NCBI GenBank assembly: GCA_016191985.1
Contig: JACPVB010000203.1
Location: 1-5,695 of the forward strand
Direction: 5' to 3'
From: Chloroflexota bacterium
GTDB taxonomy: Bacteria > Chloroflexota > Anaerolineae > Anaerolineales > Villigracilaceae
DNA length: 5,695 bases
Both the position numbers and the translations under genes were made by a program. A model generated the notes under the pieces. The model was not told the origin of the DNA. It made no database searches and saw nothing but the letters and a program-made list of their open reading frames with translations. Shown piece by piece: positions 1 to 4,722 of this stretch (positions are counted from its first letter, which is position 1; the number at the start of each line of letters is the position of its first letter).

Positions 1-380
1 CAATGTATGAAAGACTGCCAACTAGAGCTTTAAGAATATCCCTCATTTTTGCCTCGTTGGGGAATGAGGACCAAATAACTCTATCTCATTGGGCAAAAGC
101 TCAAGAAATTTGTGAACGTCAAAGAAAAAGTATCCATATGTTGCCAGGTCAAATAAAAAGAAAAGCGGATGACCGAGGAAGCGGTGACCGAGAAGGAAAG
201 GTTAAGAGAGTCATAGAAAAACTTGGAAATCCTACTGCCAGGGAAATAGCCAAGTATGCCCACATCTCCTGCCAGGACGCTGTAGTTTCTTTGGATTTTT
301 TAGTAAAAGCCGGAGAAATAGAGCGAATAGAAAATTCATCCCCTAACAGGGCGAAAGTAGTCCGATTCTCAACCCTCTAG
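1..380 (+). CDS. 3' end of a phage replication ATPase/primase-like protein (partial)
   Basis: The frame is already open at the left edge, so the ATG at 3 may be an internal methionine and the gene probably begins upstream; only about 125 residues are visible. Residues 4-46 (RLPTRALRISLIFASLG, then ITLSHWAKAQEICERQR) resemble the helical C-terminal segment of DUF3987-type and related phage primase/helicase ATPases, which commonly carry an ALR-(I/L)-A...HW..A..I pattern. Residues 65-110 (KVKRVIEKLGNPTAREIAKY, then VSLDFLVKAGEIERI) look like a winged-helix domain that could bind DNA. The segment is AT-rich. The stop at 378-380 directly abuts the first GCCGCA repeat of the following non-coding region, which fits a replication protein placed next to its binding sites. 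The family assignment is from pattern memory only; the frame being a real gene is more secure than its function. Confidence 0.6.
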   Translation, partial: MYERLPTRALRISLIFASLGNEDQITLSHWAKAQEICERQRKSIHMLPGQIKRKADDRGSGDREGKVKRVIEKLGNPTAREIAKYAHISCQDAVVSLDFLVKAGEIERIENSSPNRAKVVRFSTL

Positions 381-396
381 TGCCGCAGGTGCCGCA

Positions 397-425
397 CAGC
401 CGCCGCATATGACTTGCGGCGGCTG
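397..425 (+). terminator. GC-rich hairpin, possible terminator after the first gene
   Basis: CAGCCGCCGCA (397-407) pairs perfectly with TGCGGCGGCTG (415-425) around a 7-nt loop, starting 16 nt after the stop codon of the first gene. The stem is strong but is followed by AAAGGG rather than a T run, so it is not a standard intrinsic terminator. It may instead belong to the GCCGCA repeat array. Confidence 0.4.
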
Positions 426-450
426 AAAGGGCCAGGAATGTTGGATTTAG

Positions 451-557
451 GGGAGGTGCCGCAGGTGCCGCACCTTTTTGAATATCCTCTTAAAATTTTG
501 ATTCCCCTTCCATATTTTTTTGAGGGTGTATATATTGCGGCACCTGCGGCACCTCCC
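451..557. repeat. 22-bp perfect inverted repeat flanking a 63-bp AT-rich spacer
   Basis: Bases 451-472 (starting GGGAGGTGCC) are the exact reverse complement of 536-557 (ending GGCACCTCCC). Each arm contains two TGCCGCA units 9 bp apart. The 63-bp spacer (473-535) is AT-rich with several T runs. No target-site duplication is obvious immediately outside the arms, so a miniature transposon is possible but not supported. Confidence 0.85.
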
Positions 558-596
558 AAAATTAGCTGTATAATGCTACCCAGCAACACTCTCCGG

Positions 597-616
597 CCGC
601 CACAAATTTGCGGCGG
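597..616. repeat. Near-perfect 20-bp palindrome centred on AATT
   Basis: CCGCCACAAATTTGCGGCGG is self-complementary except for one pair (602/611). Part of it (AATTTGCGG) recurs at 675-682 (AATTTGCGG followed by CACC). It could be a dimer-binding site for the downstream regulator or part of the repeat array. Confidence 0.55.
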
Positions 617-708
617 TTCTTTTGCGGCGTTTGTCACAAATGCCTTTGTAATAACGACATAGTGGGATTTTTAAATTTGCGGCACCTGTTCGGGGGGAAA
701 TTTTTATC

Positions 709-735
709 TTGACATGCGAAAGTATTTTCTATAAT
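709..735 (+). promoter_or_regulatory. Strong sigma-A-type promoter for the RHH operon
   Basis: A perfect TTGACA (709-714) is followed by a perfect TATAAT (730-735) with a 15-bp spacer, which is short. TAATAT at 732-737 would give a 17-bp spacer with a weaker -10. Inverted arms overlap the -10 area: AGTAT (721-725) with ATACT (736-740), and TTCTA (727-731) with TAGAA (740-744). This is a plausible operator for the ribbon-helix-helix protein encoded immediately downstream. Confidence 0.75.
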
Positions 736-747
736 ATACTAGAATAC

Positions 748-759
748 AAAGGAGGTGAT
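748..759 (+). promoter_or_regulatory. Near-perfect Shine-Dalgarno deciding the RHH start
   Basis: AAAGGAGGTGAT is almost fully complementary to the 3' end of Bacillus/Clostridium-type 16S rRNA. It selects the ATG at 764 over the in-frame GTG at 755, which lies inside the Shine-Dalgarno itself. Confidence 0.85.
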
Positions 760-763
760 AGTC

Positions 764-940
764 ATGAAGCTGATTTCTCACAATGTGTACCTGGAGCCCA
801 AGCAGAAGGAGCTTTTGCAACGGCTTGCTTTGCGTTTCCGCCGTTCCCAGAACGACTTGGCCAGAGAAGCCATGGATCTTCTGGGGGAGAAATACGAAAG
901 CCCTGAAAAAGGAGAATGTCGTGACGCAACCAAGAGCTAA
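764..940 (+). CDS. Ribbon-helix-helix (Arc/CopG-type) DNA-binding protein, 58 aa
   Basis: The protein has the length and layout of a MetJ/Arc/CopG ribbon-helix-helix regulator. A short strand (HNVYLEP, about residues 6-12) is followed by helix 1 (KQKELLQRLALRF), a turn with RRSQNDL, and helix 2 (LAREAMDLLGEKY). Such proteins bind operators as dimers with the strand in the major groove. It is the first gene of a short operon behind a strong promoter carrying inverted arms, so autoregulation is likely (inference). The next gene begins inside its last codons (GTG at 921), in another frame, which suggests translational coupling. It could also act as an antitoxin-like partner, but the next gene does not resemble a known toxin. 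The start is fixed by the Shine-Dalgarno at 748-759. Confidence 0.85.
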   Translation: MKLISHNVYLEPKQKELLQRLALRFRRSQNDLAREAMDLLGEKYESPEKGECRDATKS

Positions 941-1706
941 TACGTTACTCAAGAAAATGGGGTTTATGGATCAGGATTTAAAAAGGCCTAAACATGATGA
1001 GATTATGATTTGGCTAAATAACATAATTAATAGCCAAAATTTGATGGAGTGGATAAACATTCCAGACTTATTTGATCATAGATTTTCTGACAATTCAAAA
1101 TATTTAATTGATAAATATAAAAATTTTTCTCCTGGATTTTCTTATCTATTGCCAGAAGCGGAAAAACGACTAAATGAAGGATTTATACATTGGCCAGAAA
1201 AATGGAGACAAGAAGAAATAAGAAGCACAGAAGAATTTATAATTGAACACAAAAAATTAATAGAGAATGAAATGAGTATTAAGAAATTATTCACTGATGA
1301 ATATTTAATATCCATTATTCCAAGAAAACCAATCATAAAAATTATCGAAAAGAAATGGGATAAACCTATAACCTCTGGAAGTAATTATATTATTGGATTT
1401 ATTGATTTATCAATAACTTATGAAGACTATTATATTGAAATTGATTTAAACGAAAATGATATTTATAAAACATTTACATTGTTTGAATTTGAATTAAAAT
1501 GGCGTATTTTGCCAAAAAATAAAGAAGTTTATTTTGAAGTTAAAACCGAAATTCCAAGCCTTGGCGAATTGATCCGTCAGATAAACACCTACAGAAATTA
1601 TGTTGAAGGCAAGTTTATTGTGGTTTGTCCCGATGATCGTTATAAGGAATTATTGGCAGAGCAGGGAATCGGTTTCGTTAAATATCCCCTTGGCACAGAA
1701 GAATGA
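921..1706 (+). CDS. AT-rich PD-(D/E)XK nuclease-like protein, 261 aa
   Basis: The start chosen is GTG 921 because AAAAGGAG (907-914) lies 6 nt upstream. The frame is open further 5' (ATG 783), but that part only shadows the RHH gene. The N-terminal half (HDEIMIWLNN near residue 25) is helical and not recognised. The C-terminal third fits a restriction-endonuclease-like fold: a strand with an acidic residue (IIGFIDLSI, D162), then YFEVKTEIPSLGELIRQI with E206-x-K208 as a likely active-site pair, then a helix and strands (KFIVVCPDD, GIGFVKY). From about 940 to 1560 the gene is very AT-rich, unlike the RHH start and the helicase, which suggests transfer or fusion behind a better-adapted 3' end. 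Its stop overlaps the helicase start (ATGA, 1703-1706), so the two products are probably made together. Substrate is unknown; nuclease fold is an inference from motifs. Confidence 0.8.
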   Translation: MTQPRANTLLKKMGFMDQDLKRPKHDEIMIWLNNIINSQNLMEWINIPDLFDHRFSDNSKYLIDKYKNFSPGFSYLLPEAEKRLNEGFIHWPEKWRQEEIRSTEEFIIEHKKLIENEMSIKKLFTDEYLISIIPRKPIIKIIEKKWDKPITSGSNYIIGFIDLSITYEDYYIEIDLNENDIYKTFTLFEFELKWRILPKNKEVYFEVKTEIPSLGELIRQINTYRNYVEGKFIVVCPDDRYKELLAEQGIGFVKYPLGTEE

Positions 1707-4432
1707 CCCTTGCCCCTCGCCCCTACCAGCTCGAAGCCCTCGAAGCCATCGCGGCCGCCTATGTCCGTGGCATCACTCGGCCCATGCTGGTCATGGCTAC
1801 AGGGGGGGGGAAGACGGTAGTCTTCGCTCACCTGATCCTTCGGCGGCCGGGCTGCGCCCTGGTCCTGGCCCATCGCAAGGAGCTGATCGGCCAGGCCGCC
1901 GACAAGATCCGCATGGTGGTCCCCGATATCGATATCGGCGTCGTCAAAGCCGAGAGAGACGAGCGGGACCATGCCTGCGTGGTGGCGAGCGTGCAGACCT
2001 TAGCGCAAGAGAAGAGACTGGCCCGCTTCGAGCGAGATGCCTTCCGGACGATCATAGCAGATGAGTGTTTCCCCGCGGGAACCCTGGTTGATGGGGTGCC
2101 AATAGAAAATATTTCGGTTGGAGATAATGTCCGATCTGTCGATCATGATACCGGGGATGTGATTTTAAGGCCGGTAACCCATGTTTTCAGGAGAAGAGCG
2201 TCAGCGCTGGTCAAGATATTCTTTGCCGATGGCACCGATTTGATATGTACACCCGAACATCCTGTTTTTACCAGAGACAAGCGCACTGGCGCAGAAATGT
2301 ACTTGCCCGCTCGTATGCTATCATGCTATAATATGGCGTATAGCATCATAAACAAGAAAGGAGTATATACTAATGGGGAGCGGGGAATATCTTCCACGAC
2401 CATGTGTTGTTTGCGGGACCATATTCAAGCCAAAACATGGGAGGGGTACACCTGCTATCTGCTCGGAGACATGCAAACTTGTAAGGAGGGAAGAGCGAAG
2501 ACTGTCTTTGACTCTTCCATGTGTGCAATGTGGGACTATATGCACAGTGCAGGGATATCGGAGGAACAATGCTTTAAAAACAGGGCGGGCATATTGCTCG
2601 GAAGAATGCAAGGAGAAGTACCTAGCAAAAATTTCATCGGAAACAATGGCAAAAACGAACAGAATATACGCCTCATCCAGGATGAAAGAAAAAAATCCGA
2701 TGCAGAACCCTGTTTACAGGGCCAAGCAGCGGACAACCTTGCGTGCAATGGGATGGAAACCTCCTTTCCAAGGGGGAAATGGAAAGCCAATTCCTGCCCC
2801 TCAACAATTATTGGCTTCAGCTCTTGGTTGGGAAATGGAATTTGTGATTCCAACAGGGATTCCCAAAAAGCAAGGATATCCCACTTGTTACAAAGTGGAC
2901 ATTGCAGAACCAACATTGAAAATTGCAATAGAGGTAGATGGAGAAAGCCACCGTGCTTTGGAGAGAAAATTACAAGACAAAAAGAAGGAAAATTTCTTGG
3001 AATCATTGGGGTGGAAAGTATTGAGATTTCAAAATCATCAGGTTATTTCGAATTTGGCGGAATGTGTGAAGAAGGTCTTGTCTATAATTTAGAAGTTGAG
3101 GGCACGAATAATTATTTTGCAAATGGAATTTTAGTCCATAATTGTCATCACGCCATAAAAGGGTCGAGCTACGAACGAATCATGGACTACTTCGGGGCCT
3201 TCGCGGAGCAGGACCCGCCTCTCTGTCTCGGAGTCACCGCCACTCCGTTCCGTGGTGGGAAGGAAGCACTGGGCGATATCTGGCAGGAGATCGTCTACCG
3301 GAAAGAGCTCCAGGAGATGATCGCCGAAGGCTATTTATCCCCGATCCGAGCCCTGCATCTCCAGCTTGAAGACCTCGATCTTCGCAAAATCAAAAAGACC
3401 GGTGGCGACTACCAGGACGATGCCCTGGGGCAGGCGATCTCCGCTGCCAATGGCCCTCTCCTGGTCAGTCAGGCATGGCAAGAACACGCACAAGGACGCC
3501 AAACGCTGCTTTTTACCCCCACCATCGAACTGGCCGGGGAGATGGCAGCGGCATTTATGAACGCCGGAGTCCCGGCGGAGAGCTTAAACTATCTGGTGAA
3601 TGACCAGGATAGGGACTCTATACTCTCCAGGTACGAGAATGAGGAAACGCGGGTACTCTGCAACCCCGCTTGTTTGACCGAAGGATTTGATAGCCCACAG
3701 ACATCCTGCGTGGCAATCTGTAGGCCCACGCGATCTAAAAATCTTTTTATCCAGATGATCGGCCGCGGCACCAGGCTCTATCCCGGTAAAGAGGATGCGC
3801 TGATCATGGACTTGAGCGGATGCTCGAAGATCCATGACTTGGTCACCCTGGAGGCGCTCTTCAAGTCCGAGGACAAAGAAGAACCTCCTGCGGATGACGA
3901 GGAAGAAGTCGAGGAGTCCGAAGGCAATGGCGGCCCGCCCGGCGTCCGGCCCCACTACCTGACCGGCAAACTCAACGTCGAGGAAGTGGACATCTTCGCC
4001 CGGCGAGGGGAGGCCTTCCACTGGCTATTGGTGTTCGACAAGCCCAAGCCCTTGTGGGTGCTTCCTCTGGGTAAAGATTGGGTTTGCCTGGGCAAGGCCT
4101 GTAGCGACCCCGGGGTTGACCGCTGGAGCGTCTTCACCCTGACCGGCAGGGGCGAGCAGGCCTTCCTGGACACGCCGTATTCGCTCCCCCGGGGATACGG
4201 CCAGGGCATAGCCGAGGACCTGGTGAGAAGGAATGGCGATGTGAAATTGGCCAAGCCCAATGCCTGGTGGCGAAAAAGCCCGGCGAGCGAGAAACAGCGG
4301 CAGATGGTCAGCTGGCTCGGTGGTCAGGCAGGGGATATCACGGCGGGCATGGCCTCGGACATGATCACCCGGCTAAAGGTAATGCAGGCGCTGCGGCGGG
4401 TGATGGAGAGGATGAAGCATGATGAGAGTTAG
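1703..4432 (+). CDS. SF2 DEAD/DEAH-type helicase interrupted by an intein (909 aa precursor, 550 aa spliced)
   Basis: This is an ATP-dependent SF2 nucleic-acid helicase of the RecG/UvrB/SSL2-like class. Visible motifs in order are: Q-like PRPYQ (5-9), Walker A ATGGGKT (32-38), motif Ia VLAHRKEL (54-61), SVQTL (96-100), Walker B DE (120-121) continuing after the intein as CHH (481-483), motif III TATP (512-515), LLFTPT (602-607), motif V LTEGFDSP (658-665) and motif VI QMIGRGTR (684-691). An acidic linker (722-741) leads to a C-terminal region with WWRKSPASEKQ and ASDMIT, resembling a short tail found in phage helicases. Residues 122-480 are an intein, so ATPase activity should need splicing to rebuild DECHH. 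The start overlaps the upstream stop and has only a weak Shine-Dalgarno, implying coupling. The Walker A codons contain nine consecutive Gs (1802-1810). Likely role: phage replication or recombination; a defence role with the coupled nuclease-like protein is possible. Confidence 0.93.
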   Translation: MTLAPRPYQLEALEAIAAAYVRGITRPMLVMATGGGKTVVFAHLILRRPGCALVLAHRKELIGQAADKIRMVVPDIDIGVVKAERDERDHACVVASVQTLAQEKRLARFERDAFRTIIADECFPAGTLVDGVPIENISVGDNVRSVDHDTGDVILRPVTHVFRRRASALVKIFFADGTDLICTPEHPVFTRDKRTGAEMYLPARMLSCYNMAYSIINKKGVYTNGERGISSTTMCCLRDHIQAKTWEGYTCYLLGDMQTCKEGRAKTVFDSSMCAMWDYMHSAGISEEQCFKNRAGILLGRMQGEVPSKNFIGNNGKNEQNIRLIQDERKKSDAEPCLQGQAADNLACNGMETSFPRGKWKANSCPSTIIGFSSWLGNGICDSNRDSQKARISHLLQSGHCRTNIENCNRGRWRKPPCFGEKITRQKEGKFLGIIGVESIEISKSSGYFEFGGMCEEGLVYNLEVEGTNNYFANGILVHNCHHAIKGSSYERIMDYFGAFAEQDPPLCLGVTATPFRGGKEALGDIWQEIVYRKELQEMIAEGYLSPIRALHLQLEDLDLRKIKKTGGDYQDDALGQAISAANGPLLVSQAWQEHAQGRQTLLFTPTIELAGEMAAAFMNAGVPAESLNYLVNDQDRDSILSRYENEETRVLCNPACLTEGFDSPQTSCVAICRPTRSKNLFIQMIGRGTRLYPGKEDALIMDLSGCSKIHDLVTLEALFKSEDKEEPPADDEEEVEESEGNGGPPGVRPHYLTGKLNVEEVDIFARRGEAFHWLLVFDKPKPLWVLPLGKDWVCLGKACSDPGVDRWSVFTLTGRGEQAFLDTPYSLPRGYGQGIAEDLVRRNGDVKLAKPNAWWRKSPASEKQRQMVSWLGGQAGDITAGMASDMITRLKVMQALRRVMERMKHDES
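2303..2332 (+). promoter_or_regulatory. Internal promoter for the nested endonuclease gene
   Basis: A perfect extended -10, TGCTATAAT (2324-2332), sits 40 nt upstream of the endonuclease ATG. A partial -35, TTGCCC (2303-2308), lies 18 bp before TATAAT. It falls in intein codons just after block B. ATGCTAT occurs twice (2315-2321, 2323-2329) and as its complement ATAGCAT (2340-2346), so the core promoter is embedded in small direct and inverted repeats that could bind a regulator. Confidence 0.6.
2355..2363 (+). promoter_or_regulatory. Shine-Dalgarno of the nested endonuclease
   Basis: AGAAAGGAG ends 9 nt before ATG 2373, a near-ideal site. It is in-gene for the helicase precursor, so its presence supports independent initiation of the out-of-frame gene. 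Confidence 0.8.
2373..3092 (+). CDS. Vsr-like (EDxHD-type) homing endonuclease nested out of frame in the intein, 239 aa
   Basis: This complete gene lies wholly within the intein but in the +1 frame relative to the helicase/intein. The protein starts with two zinc-finger-like modules, C11-x2-C14...C30-x3-C34 and C50-x2-C53...C75-x3-C79. A linker with NPMQNPVYRAKQ (109-119) follows, of the kind seen in phage homing endonucleases. The C-terminal catalytic domain has YKVDIA (D176), IAIEVDGESH (E187, D189, H193), a helix with D202 and LGWKVLRFQN (212-221). This matches the very-short-patch-repair/DUF559-like fold of the EDxHD homing endonucleases known from fractured split-intein loci and the phage enzyme I-Bth0305I. 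It would cut the intein-free helicase allele near the DE/CHH codons and drive intein spread by repair (inference). The start is supported by the Shine-Dalgarno at 2355-2363 and an extended -10. Its last codons overlap intein block F. All expected catalytic residues appear intact. Confidence 0.88.
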   Translation: MGSGEYLPRPCVVCGTIFKPKHGRGTPAICSETCKLVRREERRLSLTLPCVQCGTICTVQGYRRNNALKTGRAYCSEECKEKYLAKISSETMAKTNRIYASSRMKEKNPMQNPVYRAKQRTTLRAMGWKPPFQGGNGKPIPAPQQLLASALGWEMEFVIPTGIPKKQGYPTCYKVDIAEPTLKIAIEVDGESHRALERKLQDKKKENFLESLGWKVLRFQNHQVISNLAECVKKVLSII

Positions 4433-4625
4433 AATCCGAGAAAGAAGGGGCATCCAGATTTTGCTGGATGCCCCAGATGGCGAGTTTGGCAAAGTCCACC
4501 CGATGCAACATTGGCATCTGGTGGAGGAACTGGGCACTGGCAATGTGCTCCACGAGTGCTGCTCGTTTTACTCAGCACAGAAGTGGAGCAAAAAAAACAA
4601 GCATCAAATCGTGGAGGTCTGCTAG
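4419..4625 (+). CDS. Small protein of unknown function, 68 aa
   Basis: The frame begins with ATGATG (4419/4422) overlapping the last codons of the helicase, with GGAGAGG (4405-4411) as a good Shine-Dalgarno, so coupled translation is likely. I do not recognise the family. The protein is basic at the N-terminus (MRVRIRERRG), has a strand-like GIQILLDAPDGEF, a His/Trp patch (MQHWHLVEEL) and a Cys pair (HECCSFY). The C-terminus (KNKHQIVEVC) ends immediately before the IS200/IS605-like relic, so it may be natural or cut by that junction. A perfect 11-bp hairpin (4447-4474) lies within its coding sequence. Confidence 0.65.
   Translation: MMRVRIRERRGIQILLDAPDGEFGKVHPMQHWHLVEELGTGNVLHECCSFYSAQKWSKKNKHQIVEVC
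4447..4474 (+). repeat. Perfect 11-bp stem-loop just after the helicase stop
   Basis: GGGGCATCCAG (4447-4457) pairs exactly with CTGGATGCCCC (4464-4474) around the 6-nt loop ATTTTG. There is no following T run. It begins 15 nt after the helicase stop, inside the next small gene, so it could slow ribosomes, set an mRNA processing end or act as a partial attenuator. Confidence 0.6.
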
Positions 4626-4722
4626 GGGTATATCCGCTCTGAGTGGGCCGCCAAAGTCAACCGGCCTATCGTAGTGCCTCCGGGTAGCTACAAGCCCCCG
4701 GATTTATCCGGGGGTAGTTGAC
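4626..4722 (+). mobile_element. IS200/IS605-type right-end relic with tnpB tail and omega-RNA-like fold
   Basis: The hairpin CCCCCGGA (4695-4702) / TCCGGGGG (4707-4714), loop TTTA, followed by TAGTTGAC, matches the usual right end of many IS200/IS605 (tnpB) elements. In frame, 4626-4721 reads GYIRSEWAAKVNRP...YKPPDLSGGS then stop, like a TnpB C-terminal tail that runs into the end hairpin. The RNA features fit an omega RNA: GGCCG (4646-4650) pairs with CGGCC (4662-4666), and the enclosed loop contains GTCAAC (4656-4661), the exact complement of terminal GTTGAC (4717-4722), giving a pseudoknot. GTAG (4671-4674) can pair with CTAC (4688-4691). No tnpA, tnpB body or left end is present. A guide, if transcribed, would begin at 4723. 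An ordinary terminator hairpin is the alternative, but it would not explain the pseudoknot or the protein tail. Confidence 0.68.

Larger units (their letters stand above)
381..708. other. Repeat-rich non-coding region, candidate origin/operator
   Basis: No convincing gene lies here. The hexamer GCCGCA or its complement TGCGGC occurs eleven times between 382 and 683: forward at 382, 391, 402, 458 and 467, reverse at 415, 536, 545, 609, 623 and 678. Several sit in tandem with 9-bp spacing as TGCCGCAGGTGCCGCA (381-396, 457-472, and inverted at 536-551). An AT-rich stretch lies between the inverted copies. Iteron-like GC-rich repeats beside an AT-rich segment and downstream of a replication gene would fit a replication origin; a regulatory array is the alternative. 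Open frames on both strands here appear to be by-products of the GC-rich palindromes. Confidence 0.6.
2066..3142 (+). other. Intein in the helicase Walker B motif (359 aa, class 1)
   Basis: The intein begins at Cys1 (CFPAGTLVDG, block A) and ends GILVHN followed by Cys+1, the canonical penultimate His, terminal Asn and extein Cys. Block B is DLICTPEHPVF with TxxH at intein residues 62-65; block F is VYNLEVEGTNNYFANG. Removing it joins DE to CHH and rebuilds DECHH, which fixes both boundaries. The N-terminal splicing part spans roughly intein residues 1-90 and the C-terminal part roughly the last 35-45. The roughly 220 residues between show no LAGLIDADG or HNH motif in this frame. They read as a Cys-, Asn- and Ser-rich low-information translation, because the real endonuclease is encoded in another frame. 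The segment is AT-richer than the exteins, consistent with acquisition as a mobile unit. All splice-critical residues are present, so splicing activity is expected. Confidence 0.95.

Noticed and set aside
381..557. CRISPR array
   Set aside because: Repeat units are too short, occur in both orientations and lack regular unique spacers.
569..574. TATAAT as a second promoter
   Set aside because: No reasonable -35 at suitable distance and no gene immediately downstream.
377..662. Open frames on both strands of the repeat region (377-637 minus, 414-662 plus)
   Set aside because: They are built from the GCCGCA repeats and palindromes, lack Shine-Dalgarno sites and show no protein-like pattern.
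755..763. GTG at 755 as the start of the RHH protein
   Set aside because: It lies within the Shine-Dalgarno; ATG 764 has ideal spacing and matches the usual short RHH N-terminus.
783..920. ATG 783 as the start of the 921-1706 gene
   Set aside because: The extra residues are an out-of-frame reading of the RHH gene; GTG 921 has a good Shine-Dalgarno.
2536..3006. 156-codon open frame on the minus strand within the intein
   Set aside because: No recognisable motifs or ribosome site; it is antisense to a frame with clear catalytic and zinc-binding residues.
2066..3142. Split (trans-splicing) fractured intein
   Set aside because: The precursor frame is continuous from Cys1 to the final Asn with no stop, so ordinary cis-splicing is the simpler reading.
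4695..4714. Simple intrinsic terminator
   Set aside because: There is no T run after the stem, and TAGTTGAC, the GTCAAC complement and the TnpB-like tail fit an IS200/IS605 right end better.
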